Assembly (NCBI RefSeq): GCF_902497555.1
Contig: NZ_CABVGP010000002.1
Location: 1,624,501-1,688,500, forward strand
Source: Amycolatopsis camponoti
GTDB lineage: Bacteria; Actinomycetota; Actinomycetes; Mycobacteriales; Pseudonocardiaceae
Reading direction: 5' to 3'
Length of the DNA: 64,000 nt
The notes under the pieces were generated by a model. The model made no database searches and was not told the origin of the DNA. It saw only the letters and a list, made by a program, of their open reading frames with translations. This document shows, in pieces, positions 20,370 through 30,730 of the stretch. The position numbers and the translations under genes were made by a program. Position 1 is the stretch's first letter. Each line of letters begins with the position of its first letter.

Positions 20370-21341
20370 GTGATCACAGCACGAGATCTGACGAAGCGAT
20401 ACGGGGACACGACGGCCGTCAACGGCCTGTCGTTCGAGATCAAGCCCGGCGTCGTGACCGGTTTCCTCGGGCCCAACGGGGCGGGCAAGTCGACCACGAT
20501 GCGGATGATCCTCGGCCTGGACGCCCCCAGCGGCGGCTCGGTCACGGTCAACGGCAAGGCCTACCGGGACCTGCCCGCGCCGATGCGGGAGGTCGGGGCG
20601 CTGCTCGACGCGAAGGCCGTCCACGGCGCGCGCACGGCGTACCGGCACCTGCAGTGGGTGGCCCAGGCCGGCGGCATCCCGCGCAAGCGGGTGGACGAGG
20701 TGCTCGACACCGTCGGCCTCACCGACGTCGCGGGCAAGAAGGTCGGCAACTTCTCCCTCGGCATGTACCAGCGGCTCGGCATCGCGACCGCCCTGCTGGG
20801 CGACCCGCCGACGCTGCTGTTCGACGAGCCGGTCAACGGCCTCGACCCCGAGGGCATCTACTGGATCAGGACCCTGATGCAGGACCTCGCCGCCGAGGGG
20901 CGGACGGTCTTCGTGTCCAGCCACCTGATGAACGAGATGGAAGAAACCGCCGCGCACGTCATCGTGATCGGCCGGGGCGAGCTCATCGCCGACATGCCGA
21001 TCGCCGACTTCACCCAGCGCAGCGCGCGCAGCCACGTCCACGTGGTTTCGCCGCAGGCCACCGAGCTCGCCGAGGCCCTCGAACGGGCCGGCGGCAAGGT
21101 GACGAAGCTGGACGACGGCTCGCTCAACGTCGTCGGCCTGGACTCGCCGGAGATCGGCGACCTCGCGCTGGAGCGGCGGCTCGGGCTGCACGAGCTGACG
21201 CCGGTCCGCGCGAGCCTCGAGGCCGCGTTCATGGACCTCACCAAGGACAGCGTGCAGTACCGCTCGCACAACGGCGCGCCGCCGGAGGAGCACAAGGTAC
21301 TCGAGACGGTGCGGGCGCTCGCGTCGGAAGGGACTGAATAA
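20370..21341 (+). CDS. ABC transporter ATP-binding protein (drug-export type)
   Basis: A 323-aa ATPase with Walker A GPNGAGKST (near residue 39), signature FSLGMYQRLG and Walker B TLLFDEPVNGLD followed by a switch His (VSSHL). Length and the extra C-terminal domain of about 100 aa fit the DrrA-like group that exports antibiotics and membrane-active molecules. It starts at GTG with GGAG 8-9 nt upstream. One base separates its stop from the permease start, so the two form an exporter pair. Next to biosynthetic genes, it is a plausible self-resistance or export system for the polyketide, although DrrA-like pairs are also common general transporters. Confidence 0.9.
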   Translation: MITARDLTKRYGDTTAVNGLSFEIKPGVVTGFLGPNGAGKSTTMRMILGLDAPSGGSVTVNGKAYRDLPAPMREVGALLDAKAVHGARTAYRHLQWVAQAGGIPRKRVDEVLDTVGLTDVAGKKVGNFSLGMYQRLGIATALLGDPPTLLFDEPVNGLDPEGIYWIRTLMQDLAAEGRTVFVSSHLMNEMEETAAHVIVIGRGELIADMPIADFTQRSARSHVHVVSPQATELAEALERAGGKVTKLDDGSLNVVGLDSPEIGDLALERRLGLHELTPVRASLEAAFMDLTKDSVQYRSHNGAPPEEHKVLETVRALASEGTE

Positions 21342-21342
21342 C

Positions 21343-22176
21343 GTGACCACCGCAACGGCTTCGCTGCCGGAAACGAAGACCTCGCCCGGCCTCGGCAACA
21401 CGCTCGCCGCGGAGTGGACCAAGCTCAGGTCGGTCCGCTCGACCTGGCTCGTCGTCATCGCCGCGGCGGTCGTCAGCGTCGGGTTCTCCGTGCTGTTCAG
21501 CTTCCTGACCGAGCAGGACTACAAGAACCTGCCGGCCGGGCAGACGACGGACTTCGACTCGGCGGGCACCGCCATGGTCGGGATGAACCTCGGCCTGATC
21601 CTCATTTCGGTGCTCGGCGTGCTCGCCGTGTCCGGTGAGTACTCGACCGGGATGATGCGGCTCACGCTGGCCATCACCCCGCACCGCGGCCGGGTCCTGA
21701 TCTCGAAGGCCATCGTCGTCGGGCTGCTGACGTTCGTGCTCGGCACTCTGTTCGCGGCGGCGGCGTTCTTCATCGGCCAGCTCGTCCTCGGCATCAACCC
21801 GGCCATCCCGACGCTGGGCCTCGGCGGCCCGGGCGTGCTGCGCAGCCTGCTCGGCTGGGGCGCGGAGTTCGCGGCGTTCGCGCTGCTGGCCCTGTCGTTC
21901 GGCGTGATGATGCGCAGCGCGGCGGGCGCGATCGCCACCGCGATCGGCTTCATCTTCGCCCCGGCGATCCTCGGCGCGCTGCTGCCGACGTGGGTCCAGC
22001 GCGACATCCTCGCGTACTTCCCGGCGTCGGCGGCGGAGCAGCTGAGCACGGCCCAGCTCAAGACGGACTCGGTGACGTACCTGGGCCCGCTGACCGGCGG
22101 CGGCACGCTGCTGACGTGGGTCGCGGTGGCGCTGGTGGTGGCGTTCTCCCTGATGGGCAAGCGCGACTCCGGCTGA
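21343..22176 (+). CDS. ABC-2 type transporter permease
   Basis: A 277-aa integral membrane protein. After a soluble N-terminus (EWTKLRSVRSTWL, typical of ABC-2 permeases) there are about six hydrophobic helices: residues around 30-50, 80-100 (GLILISVLGVLAVSGE), 122-148, 165-200, 205-222 and the last at 248-268. It is the membrane partner of the ATPase immediately upstream. The EYSTGMMRLTLAITPHR segment is the usual coupling region. The gene ends 19 bp before a 48-bp palindrome that probably terminates the message and that of the convergent glycosyltransferase. Confidence 0.9.
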   Translation: MTTATASLPETKTSPGLGNTLAAEWTKLRSVRSTWLVVIAAAVVSVGFSVLFSFLTEQDYKNLPAGQTTDFDSAGTAMVGMNLGLILISVLGVLAVSGEYSTGMMRLTLAITPHRGRVLISKAIVVGLLTFVLGTLFAAAAFFIGQLVLGINPAIPTLGLGGPGVLRSLLGWGAEFAAFALLALSFGVMMRSAAGAIATAIGFIFAPAILGALLPTWVQRDILAYFPASAAEQLSTAQLKTDSVTYLGPLTGGGTLLTWVAVALVVAFSLMGKRDSG

Positions 22177-22195
22177 GCGGTCTCCCGCGGCAAGA

Positions 22196-22243
22196 GGTCG
22201 TGAGTGAGAAACAGTGTTCTAACCCTGTTTCTCACTCACGACC
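22196..22243. repeat. 48-bp palindromic element, copy 1
   Basis: Arms GGTCGTGAGTGAGAAAC and GTTTCTCACTCACGACC (17 bp, perfect) flank a 14-nt centre, AGTGTTCTAACCCT, which is the reverse complement of the centre in copies 4 and 5. It lies between convergent genes; TTTTT follows on the plus strand, making a canonical intrinsic terminator. The minus-strand TGA of the glycosyltransferase (22236-22238) lies inside it. Confidence 0.9.
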
Positions 22244-23414
22244 TTTTTGCTGCGCCGAGGATGCGGTCGGCGGCCGTGACCGCGCCGCCGCCTTCGTGGG
22301 TGTGGTCCCGCATGGCCCGCATGCGCGCGCCGATGCCTTCGTCGGCCGCCACCGCCAGGACCGCGTCGCGGATCGACTCCGGCGTCAGGTCCTCCCGGGG
22401 CAGGCGCACGCCGAGGCCCAGCTCCACCACCCGTTCGGTGTTGACCTCCTGCTCGCCGTGCATCGGCACCAGGACGAGCGGGGTCCCGCAGTAGAACGCC
22501 TCCATCACGCTCCCCATGCCCGCCGACGTCACGAACGCCGACGCGTGCCGCAGCACCGCCGGGTGCGGAACCCATTGGCGTGCCTCGACATTCGGCGGCA
22601 ACGTGCCCAGCGACGTCGGGTCGACCCCGCCGCCCAGGGTCATCACCAGGTTCCAGGGCAGGTCCGCGAAAGCGCTTGCGCACTGGCGGAAGAAGTCCGG
22701 CTGGTCGTTGAACGCCGACGTCCCCAAGGACACCAGGAGCACCGGGTTGCCGTTCGACGGCGGCTCCCAGCCCGTCAGCGGCCGCTGCGGGCCGAAGCAC
22801 GGGCCGGTGAACGTGTGCCGGTCGTCGAACGTCTCGCCCGCGTACTGGAAGTCGCGGGGGATCAGGACCAGCTTGTGGTCGCGGCCGTCGTCGAGGAACT
22901 GCTCCGCCGTCTGTCCCGGCGCCTCGGCCGCCAGCAGGGCGTTCAGATCGGCCAGGAAGTCGTAGGGCTCGTCGTCGTCCACTGTGGACTTCGCGGGGTA
23001 GCGAGCTACGTGCGCGGGCAGCGAGTAGTGCTCGTTGGAGGCGAAACACGCCGACAGCTGGACCGTCGGGCACGTGACGTCGTGGGCGAGCACGCGGCCC
23101 GCGATCCACATGGTCGAGTCGAAGGCGAGCACGTCGGGCGGGTCGTCCGCCAGCAGCTTCCGCACGGGCTCCAGCGGCGCGAGACAGCTGGACGCGCCGG
23201 TCAGCGCGGCCGCGAGGCGGTGGGAACCCGGGTCGTCACCCGGCTCCCGGTAGCCGAGCGGACGAGCGCCGGTCGCGGCGATCCGGTCGGCGAAGGCGCT
23301 GCCGGTCGCGACCGTGACCCGGTGGCCGCGCCGGACGAGCTCGCCGAGCACGTCCAGGACGGGGGTCACGTGCCCGTAGCCGGGCAGGGTGCAGAGCACG
23401 ACGTGTCGGGTCAC
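22236..23414 (-). CDS. MGT-family (GT1) glycosyltransferase
   Basis: A 392-aa GT-B glycosyltransferase. The N-terminal motif is TLPGYGHVTPVLDVLGELVR, and the C-terminal signature is LRHASAFVTSAGMGSVMEAF then GTPLVLVPMHGEQEVN. The GTG at 23414 is the first start that gives a family-like N-terminus, since the frame upstream is Arg/Pro-rich and not protein-like. It resembles the glycosyltransferase at 47.2 kb more than the one at 8.3 kb. Some members of this group inactivate macrolides by glucosylation for self-resistance, and its place beside an exporter fits that role, but it could equally attach a second sugar. Its last codons (K-R-S-stop) run into the palindromic repeat. Confidence 0.85.
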   Translation of the reverse strand: MTRHVVLCTLPGYGHVTPVLDVLGELVRRGHRVTVATGSAFADRIAATGARPLGYREPGDDPGSHRLAAALTGASSCLAPLEPVRKLLADDPPDVLAFDSTMWIAGRVLAHDVTCPTVQLSACFASNEHYSLPAHVARYPAKSTVDDDEPYDFLADLNALLAAEAPGQTAEQFLDDGRDHKLVLIPRDFQYAGETFDDRHTFTGPCFGPQRPLTGWEPPSNGNPVLLVSLGTSAFNDQPDFFRQCASAFADLPWNLVMTLGGGVDPTSLGTLPPNVEARQWVPHPAVLRHASAFVTSAGMGSVMEAFYCGTPLVLVPMHGEQEVNTERVVELGLGVRLPREDLTPESIRDAVLAVAADEGIGARMRAMRDHTHEGGGAVTAADRILGAAKRS

Positions 23415-23500
23415 CTTGCCATGCTCGCACCGCGCATTCTGGGATTTCGCCAGACGTCCCGCCGCTAGCCTCGGGCGCGAACCCTGGTGGAGGTGGGCGG

Positions 23501-24627
23501 ATGGAGTTCGGCTGGACCGCGGACCAGCGGCAGCGCTACGACCGGACGGTGGCCGACACGCGGGCGGCCTTCCCGGCCGCACCCGAGTACGTGTTCAGCC
23601 GCGAGAAGTGGGCCCTGCTGGGCAAGTTCGGCGTCCTCGGCGCCAGCGTGCCCGCGAAGCACGGCGGTGGGGGCCTCACCGCGCTCGACACCGCGCGGGT
23701 CTTCGAAGCCGCCGGGCGCGGCTGCCCGGACACCGGCCTCGTCTTCGGGGCCGCCGCGCACCTGTTCGCCTGCACGATGCCGATCGTGGACTTCGCCGGT
23801 GACTCGCTGCGCGACCGGCTCCTGCCCGGCCTCGCCGCCGGCGACCTGATCGCGGGCAACGCGATGACCGAGCCCGAAGCGGGTTCCGACGTCGGCGCGC
23901 TGCGGACCACGGCCACCCCGGTCGACGGCGGGTTCGTGCTCGACGGCGTCAAGAGCTTCGTCAGCAACGGCCCCGTCGCCGACGTCCTGGTCACCTACGC
24001 GGTCACCGACCCGGCGGCCGGCCACTGGGGCATCACGGCTTTCGCGCTCGACGCCCACTCGCCGGGGATCACCTTCGGGGAGCCGTTCGCCAAGCTCGGC
24101 ATGGAAGGCTGCGTGGCCGCCGAGGTCACCTTCACCGGCTGTTTCGTGCCCGCGGACGCCGTGCTCGGCGAACCGGGCCAGGGCTCGGCGATCTTCCAGC
24201 ACTCGATGGGCTGGGAGCGGGCCTGCCTGTTCGCGCTGTACCTGGGCGTACAGGACCGGCTGATCGAACGCTGCCTGGAGCACGTGCGCGGCCGCCGCCA
24301 GTTCGGCAAGCGGCTCGCCGAGTTCCAGTCGGTGTCCAACCGGATCGTCGAGATGAAGCTGCGGGCCGAAAGCGCCCGCCTGCTGCTTTACCGGGCCTGC
24401 TGGGCGCTGGACCAGGGCGAAGACGCGACGCTGTTCGCGGCGCTGTCGAAGCTCGCGGTGTCCGAAGGGATGGTGGCGAGCGCGACCGACGCCATCCAGC
24501 TGTTCGGCAGCCGCGGTTACCTGCGCGAGCGGGGGATCGAAGCCGCGCTGCGGGACGCGATCGGCGGCACGATCTTCTCCGGCGCCTCCGACGTGCAACG
24601 GCAGCTGGTCGCGATGGAACTGGGGAT

Positions 24628-24631
<4 letters not shown>
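23501..24631 (+). CDS. Acyl-CoA dehydrogenase family, probable prolyl-carrier dehydrogenase (pyrrole formation)
   Basis: A 376-aa flavoprotein with the three acyl-CoA dehydrogenase regions: helical N-terminus, beta domain with AMTEPEAGSDVGALRT (FAD/substrate loop), and C-terminal helices with RGRRQFGKRLAEFQSV and QLFGSRGYLRE. The stop overlaps the start of the adenylating enzyme (GTGA). That pairing matches the PltE/PltF and RedW/RedM pairs, which activate L-proline, load it on a carrier and oxidise it by four electrons to pyrrole-2-carboxyl thioester. The matching carrier and halogenase are 18 kb away. The assignment rests on this combination and on motif recall, not on a search. Confidence 0.8.
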
Positions 24632-26058
<1,427 letters not shown>

Positions 26059-26077
26059 CTTTCCCGCTGTCCCCAGG

Positions 26078-26125
26078 GGTCGTGAGTGAGAAACTGGGTT
26101 AGAACACTGTTTCTCACTCACGACC
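26078..26125. repeat. 48-bp palindromic element, copy 2
   Basis: Same 17-bp arms as copy 1, centre TGGGTTAGAACACT. It lies between convergent genes: just after the adenylating enzyme, and providing the TGA (26118-26120) of the minus-strand AbiEi-like gene. Confidence 0.9.
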
Positions 26126-27188
26126 GCCCCGGTCTGCAGTGGTGGCAGGTCGTGTCTCGACTGCCCGTCGGGTCCCAGCCTTCGCGAAGCAGGATCCTCC
26201 GGACCTCGGCGGCCACGGCGCACGGCGAAGTGTGGACGTCCTGCCAGCCGTAGACCAGTCGCGCTCGCCCGGCGAGTTCGGCGGCGTTGTCGCGGCGACG
26301 ATCCCGGAAGGCCACGCCGCCGGTTGCGTGGGTGGTACGGCCGTCCAGCCGGATCGTGACCGCGGCGCCATGGCCGTCATAGGTCACGTCCTCCCAGAGG
26401 GTCTTCCCGTCCACCGCGAACGGCGTTTGCCGGTCACCGCGGGGCAGCCCGTGCTGCTCCTCGACGTTTTCGAGGTACTCGACCTCGAGTGCGGACATCA
26501 ACCCGTTGCCGATGAGCTCGAGCCCCCGGCGAATGGCTGCCCGATGGCGATACGGTGGTCGCAGCACGAAACAGTCCTGAACGGCTTGCAACGGAAGCGA
26601 ACTCCGGCTCACCAGATCGACGACGAGCATCGTCGCCTCGCGGGCGGTTCGCTGTGACACAGCGAGGTCGAGGATGGTGTCCGGTCCGCGGGTACGGGGA
26701 GGCGTGGTGTCGAGGGTCGTGTGCCGCAAGGCCCGCGAACGATGAACTACGACACTCGGCGGCTGCGAGACAGCTGAGCTGCTGTAGGGCACGGTGATCT
26801 CGACCGGCCGGTCGGCGATCGGCAGCAGCCGCCATTCCTCAGCGGCCGTGTGGTGACTGAGCACCGCGTGAGGCCCGCCGTACAGCAGTGCGGCCGACAG
26901 AAGCGCGGACCGAGACGGTTCCCCGGTGAAGGCGGCGTAGATGCGGGGAAGTACGCGTTGCCAGCGTCCGGCGGTCAGGTTGGCCAGGACATCGTCCGGG
27001 CTATGGCCATGCGCGCGCAGTTGTCGGAGACTGACTACGCCGTGCTGTCGGGACAGCAGCGTGAGCCAGTCGGGTCTGGAAGCGTCGGGTATCCGGTCAG
27101 TCGACCAGCGGCAATTCTGGGGCACATCCCGACGATCCCGCGTCTCGGCGTCACTAAAACGCCGCTCGCGAAATCTGTGGATAACCAA
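26118..27188 (-). CDS. AbiEi-antitoxin-like / DUF559-like protein
   Basis: Up to 356 aa. The start given is a TTG and is doubtful; translation may begin nearer the winged-helix segment LTLLSRQHGVVSLRQLRAHG (about residues 42-61). That segment, with LTAGRWQRVLPRIYAAF, resembles the N-terminal domain of AbiEi-type antitoxins. The C-terminal half (TPFAVDGKTLWEDVTYDGHGAAVTIRLDGR shortened here in description) recalls DUF559-type nuclease-fold proteins common in actinomycetes as orphan genes. No AbiEii nucleotidyltransferase partner is present, so it is not a complete toxin-antitoxin pair. It ends in an unusual CHHC cluster and its stop lies in the palindromic repeat. Base composition is somewhat less GC-biased than that of its neighbours. 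Confidence 0.6.
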   Translation of the reverse strand: MVIHRFRERRFSDAETRDRRDVPQNCRWSTDRIPDASRPDWLTLLSRQHGVVSLRQLRAHGHSPDDVLANLTAGRWQRVLPRIYAAFTGEPSRSALLSAALLYGGPHAVLSHHTAAEEWRLLPIADRPVEITVPYSSSAVSQPPSVVVHRSRALRHTTLDTTPPRTRGPDTILDLAVSQRTAREATMLVVDLVSRSSLPLQAVQDCFVLRPPYRHRAAIRRGLELIGNGLMSALEVEYLENVEEQHGLPRGDRQTPFAVDGKTLWEDVTYDGHGAAVTIRLDGRTTHATGGVAFRDRRRDNAAELAGRARLVYGWQDVHTSPCAVAAEVRRILLREGWDPTGSRDTTCHHCRPGRS

Positions 27189-27213
27189 GACCGATGTGGA
27201 TAACTCGCCCTGG

Positions 27214-27261
27214 GGTCGTGAGTGAGAAACTGGGTTCTAACCCAGTTTCTCACTCACGACC
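27214..27261. repeat. 48-bp palindromic element, copy 3
   Basis: The most symmetric copy: arms as in the others and centre TGGGTTCTAACCCA, so that nearly all 48 bases pair. It sits 18 bp past the methyltransferase stop and upstream of the AbiEi-like gene on the same strand. It is a likely terminator separating two minus-strand genes. Confidence 0.9.
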
Positions 27262-27279
27262 AGCTGCGGCAGACCGCTC

Positions 27280-27999
27280 TCAGGAGTTGCGGGCGATGAC
27301 GTAGTGGGTCGGCAGGTTCAGCCCCGAGCCGTCGGCCAGCGTCTCCGTCGTGCGCAGCAGCAGTTCGCCGCCGTCCACGACGGTGAAGCCCGCTACCTCG
27401 TACACCGTCTCCAGCTCGGCCTCGCCCGCCGCCGGCTGCAAGCCGATGCCGAAGTAGATCGACACCCTCTCCAGCTTCGGCAGGTCGTTGGCGGGGTCCG
27501 CGATCAGCTGCTGCATGTACGTGTAGCTCGCCGGCGTCAGCTCCTGGTTGAACACGCACCCGCGCGCCCCGGCCAGCGCCGCCAGGTTGCGCGCGCACGC
27601 CACCCGGCGGTCGACCGGCAGCTGGTGGATCACGCCCGACAGGTAGATGTTCACGTCGCCGTACCGCGAGCGGAACGCCGCCACCGCCGCGTCGTCGAGC
27701 ACGTCCAGCAGCTCGAACGCGACGTTGTCGCCGCCGTTCTCGACCCGCGCCCGGTTCAGCGCCGCCTCGGCGATGTCGACGCCGACGACCCGGTCGTACA
27801 GCCCGGCCAGGTACTTCGTCTGGGTGCCGTTGCCGCAGCCGAGGTCGACCAGCGGGAGCGCCGGGTCGAAGTGGGCCTTGAACAGCTCGGCGTGCGCCGC
27901 CGCGCCGTCGGCGGGCTCGCAGTCCCAGAAGGCCGCGCCCGCGCGGTCCGGGAGGTCCTTCCAGTAGGCCTCCCAGACCTGCCCGTCCTTGTTCGCCAT
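27280..27999 (-). CDS. Class I SAM-dependent methyltransferase
   Basis: A 239-aa protein with the SAM-binding motif LVDLGCGNGTQTKYLA (motif I), the acidic strand end VVGVDIAEAALNRAR and the post-motif NIYLSGVIHQLP. A GGAGAAG site lies before the ATG at 27999. The substrate cannot be predicted; it looks like a small-molecule O- or N-methyltransferase. Only 20 bp separate it from the hexosaminidase stop upstream, suggesting cotranscription, but its position between the pyrrole genes and other cluster genes leaves open a tailoring role. It is followed by palindromic element copy 3. Confidence 0.8.
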   Translation of the reverse strand: MANKDGQVWEAYWKDLPDRAGAAFWDCEPADGAAAHAELFKAHFDPALPLVDLGCGNGTQTKYLAGLYDRVVGVDIAEAALNRARVENGGDNVAFELLDVLDDAAVAAFRSRYGDVNIYLSGVIHQLPVDRRVACARNLAALAGARGCVFNQELTPASYTYMQQLIADPANDLPKLERVSIYFGIGLQPAAGEAELETVYEVAGFTVVDGGELLLRTTETLADGSGLNLPTHYVIARNS

Positions 28000-28019
28000 C
28001 GTCGGCTTCTCCCGCCGGG

Positions 28020-29618
28020 TCAGTTCTTCGGCCACGGGATTTCCGGGGCCGCGTAGTACTTCACGCCGAGCGCCGTCCAGCGCGGGCCCTGCGCGGCCAG
28101 CCGGGACGCGAACGACGTCCAGTCCTTGCTCGCCTGCGGCGACCAGCCGATCTCGGCGATCGCGGGCAGCCGGGGGAAGGCCAGGTAGCGCACGTCGTCG
28201 AAGCTGCGCACGGTGTCCGTCCACAAAGGAGCTTCGACGCCGTCGATGTTCGAGTTCAGCGCGCCGGGCACCACCGCCGTCGGGTCCCAGCCGTACGCGG
28301 CCTGGACGCTGATGTCGCCCGCCCACTCCAGGCCGATGTCGGCCGGGACGCCGGGGGCGTACTTCATGTCGAGGTAGGTGTAGACGCACGGCGCCATGAT
28401 CAGCTTCGCGCCCTTTTGGCTCGCTTCGCCGACCTCGTTCTGGGTGCCGTCGTAGATCCAGAACTCGCCGGTCGCGCCCTTCGGCGGGGTCGCGGTGAGC
28501 ATCTCCGCCCAGCCCAGCAGCTTCTTGCCGTGCTTGGCCACCATCGGCGCGATCTTCGCCATGAACGCGGTGTACTGCGCGTCGTCGAGGTCCTGGATCT
28601 CGTCGCCGCCGACGTCGAGGTAGCTGCCCGGGGTGAGCGCCGCGAGCTGGCCGAGCACGTCGCCGATGAATTTGTACGTGATCGGCTTGTCGACGCACAG
28701 GTCCGACCGCGGCGCGGGGGTGAGCCCGGTGTAGACGGGCCCGGCGACGCCGTCGCAGTTGAGCTCGGCGTACGACGACAGCGCGGCGCCGAAGTGCGAC
28801 GGCATGTCGATCTCCGGCACGACCGTGATGTGGCGGCTCTGCGCGTAGGCGACGATGTCGCGGTACTGGTCCTGCGTGTAGAACCCGCCGGCCCCGCCGC
28901 CGGAGCCGGTGCTCGCGCCCTTGGCGGTCAGGTTGGGCCAGCCGGTGATCTGCAGCCGCCAGCCCTGGTCGTCGGTCAGGTGCAGGTGCAGGTTGTTGAC
29001 CTTGTACAGCGCGATGTCGTCGAGGTACTTCTTCACGTCGGCGACCGGCAGGAAGTGCCGCGCCACGTCGAGCATCGCGCCGCGGTAGGGGTAGCGCGGG
29101 TAGTCGAGGATGTGGCCGCCGGGGACCGTGAGCGTCCCGCTGAGCGAGGCGGGCAGGAGCTGACGCAGCGTCTGCACGCCGTTGAACAGGCCGGCGGGCT
29201 TCGCGGCCCGGATGGTCACTCCGGACGCGGTGCTGTCGAGCTGGTAGCCCTCGGCCCCGACGCGCGGGTCGGCGCCGCCGAGCAGCAGCGAGATCCCGGG
29301 CAGCGTCTGGGCGCGGCCGGGGAAGGCGGGGGCGGTGACCACCGGGACCGCGAACCGGGTCGCGGGGCGGAGCAGCCCGGCGAGGTAGTCGCCGACCTGG
29401 CGGGCGTCGGTGCCGCCGGAGGTGAACACCACCGTCGCGGGCCCGAGCCGGTAGCGGACGGCCGGGTCCGGCGTCACCGACACCGGGGCGGGCACGATCT
29501 GCTGGAGAGTGGACGCGGCCGTAACCGGCTGCGGTGCGGCGCCGGCGGGCACCCCGGGGGCGAGCAGGCCGAGGAGGGAGAGGAACAGCACCCCACGCCT
29601 GACACTTCGAGCGGTCAT
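28020..29618 (-). CDS. Secreted GH20 beta-N-acetylhexosaminidase
   Basis: A 532-aa glycoside hydrolase with an N-terminal signal peptide (SVRRGVLFLSLLGLLAPGVPA). The GH20b domain is followed by the catalytic barrel opening with YPYRGAMLDVARHFLPV. The substrate-assisted catalytic pair appears as DVGGDE, and later GWAEM and EAPLWTDTV fit the family. It releases N-acetylglucosamine from chitin oligomers or wall fragments outside the cell. The ATG at 29618 is chosen because the upstream frame is not protein-like. It is a housekeeping-type gene with no obvious link to antibiotic production; an inverted repeat at 29750-29771 may regulate it. Confidence 0.9.
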   Translation of the reverse strand: MTARSVRRGVLFLSLLGLLAPGVPAGAAPQPVTAASTLQQIVPAPVSVTPDPAVRYRLGPATVVFTSGGTDARQVGDYLAGLLRPATRFAVPVVTAPAFPGRAQTLPGISLLLGGADPRVGAEGYQLDSTASGVTIRAAKPAGLFNGVQTLRQLLPASLSGTLTVPGGHILDYPRYPYRGAMLDVARHFLPVADVKKYLDDIALYKVNNLHLHLTDDQGWRLQITGWPNLTAKGASTGSGGGAGGFYTQDQYRDIVAYAQSRHITVVPEIDMPSHFGAALSSYAELNCDGVAGPVYTGLTPAPRSDLCVDKPITYKFIGDVLGQLAALTPGSYLDVGGDEIQDLDDAQYTAFMAKIAPMVAKHGKKLLGWAEMLTATPPKGATGEFWIYDGTQNEVGEASQKGAKLIMAPCVYTYLDMKYAPGVPADIGLEWAGDISVQAAYGWDPTAVVPGALNSNIDGVEAPLWTDTVRSFDDVRYLAFPRLPAIAEIGWSPQASKDWTSFASRLAAQGPRWTALGVKYYAAPEIPWPKN

Positions 29619-29928
29619 GAGCCGTCCATTGCGGATAGTGGAAGAAAGTGGCCTCTTTCTCTTAATGGCCTGGTGGGGCGCCAGTCCACCCGTTCGGCCG
29701 ACGTCTGGGGAGACTGCTAAGCCCGGTTGCTCCGCATGCCGGAACAACTAAGGTTGTGGGCCGACAACCTTCCGTCACCGACTGTCAACCTTTGGCCGTT
29801 TTTCGCGCGTGTCCGATCCGCCAAGATCGGGTAGTACGCAATGCCAGGCGCGTCCGCCAGGGGGAAATCCGGCCGGACGCGGTGATCCCGGCCCGTACCG
29901 ACGACCGACACAGAAACGGGTGACCGAC
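29619..29928. promoter_or_regulatory. Divergent promoter region with inverted repeat
   Basis: A 310-bp spacer between the hexosaminidase and the GPP34 gene, no coding sequence seen. AAGGTTGT (29750-29757) and ACAACCTT (29764-29771) form a perfect 8-bp inverted repeat with a 6-bp spacer, a plausible operator. No copy of the DasR consensus typical of chitin genes was recognised. Confidence 0.45.
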
Positions 29929-30591
29929 ATGACCGAGACGCCGACCGCCGTCCACTACCGCGCGTACCTGCTCGCTTACGACCTGGAGAAGGAAGACCTC
30001 TACGACCGCACCCGCACGGCGTTCCTGACCCGCGCCGGAGTGCTCACGGAGCTGGCGTTGCGCGGCAACATCGCCGACGACGACGGCGACGCCGTGCTGG
30101 TCAAGTCCGACCCGACGGGCGACCCGGTGCTCGACCGGGTGCTGGCGCAGATCGGCAACGAGAAGCGCAGCTGGAAGTCGTGGCTGCGGCACGACTACAA
30201 GGAGACCCTCGACGCGATCGAGGAGCAGCTCGTCGAGCAGAAGCTGCTGACGGTCGAGGAGAAGAAGGTCCTGGGCCTGGTCCCGAAGACCCACGTGACC
30301 GTCACCGACCCGGCGCTGGCCAAGGCGCTGCAGGAGCACGCGGTCGAGGTGCTGCACGGGTCTACCCCGGCTTCGCAGGTCGGTGCGGATGATGCCGCGC
30401 TCGTCGCGCTGGCGGCCGCTGGGACGGTGCCGAGTGTTGTGACGCGCAAGGAGAGCAAGGGCGAGTATAAGGAGCGCATCGAGGAGCTGACCGACCGGGT
30501 GGGCGAGGTGGCGCCTGGGTTGGAGAAGGCGCTGCGCGGTATTCGGTTGACGATGATCGCTGCTCAGGGCGGTCTCGGCTTCAGCGGCTGA
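29929..30591 (+). CDS. GPP34 (GOLPH3/Vps74-like) family protein
   Basis: A 220-aa protein matching the GPP34 fold. The N-terminal strand/helix is followed by LTRAGVLTELALRGNI, then a loop with paired basic and acidic residues (WKSWLRHDYKETLDAIEEQL), and a C-terminal helix ending ALRGIRLTMIAAQGG. Eukaryotic GOLPH3 binds phosphatidylinositol-4-phosphate. The bacterial versions are widespread in actinomycetes and their job is mostly unknown. ATG 29929 with GGG 8 nt upstream is preferred over GTG 29920. It converges on the luciferase-like gene across a terminator. No connection to the cluster is evident. Confidence 0.82.
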   Translation: MTETPTAVHYRAYLLAYDLEKEDLYDRTRTAFLTRAGVLTELALRGNIADDDGDAVLVKSDPTGDPVLDRVLAQIGNEKRSWKSWLRHDYKETLDAIEEQLVEQKLLTVEEKKVLGLVPKTHVTVTDPALAKALQEHAVEVLHGSTPASQVGADDAALVALAAAGTVPSVVTRKESKGEYKERIEELTDRVGEVAPGLEKALRGIRLTMIAAQGGLGFSG

Positions 30592-30672
30592 CGGGCACCC
30601 CGAAGCCCCATTGTGACTACGGCCGTGTTCTGGCTTCGGATCGGGGTGCAGGGGGGAGTCTGGGTTCACGCA

Positions 30673-30709
30673 CGGAAGGGCCGGGGCCTCGCGGCCACCG
30701 GCCCTTCCG
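30673..30709. terminator. Bidirectional terminator hairpin
   Basis: CGGAAGGGCCGG (30673-30684) pairs perfectly with CCGGCCCTTCCG (30698-30709) across a 13-nt loop, followed by CTTCTT. It separates the convergent GPP34 and luciferase-like genes. Confidence 0.8.
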
Positions 30710-30730
30710 CTTCTTCACCCCTGGGAGGGG

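Noticed and set aside
26118..27188. Complete AbiE toxin-antitoxin system
   Set aside because: Only an AbiEi-like domain is present; no AbiEii nucleotidyltransferase is adjacent.
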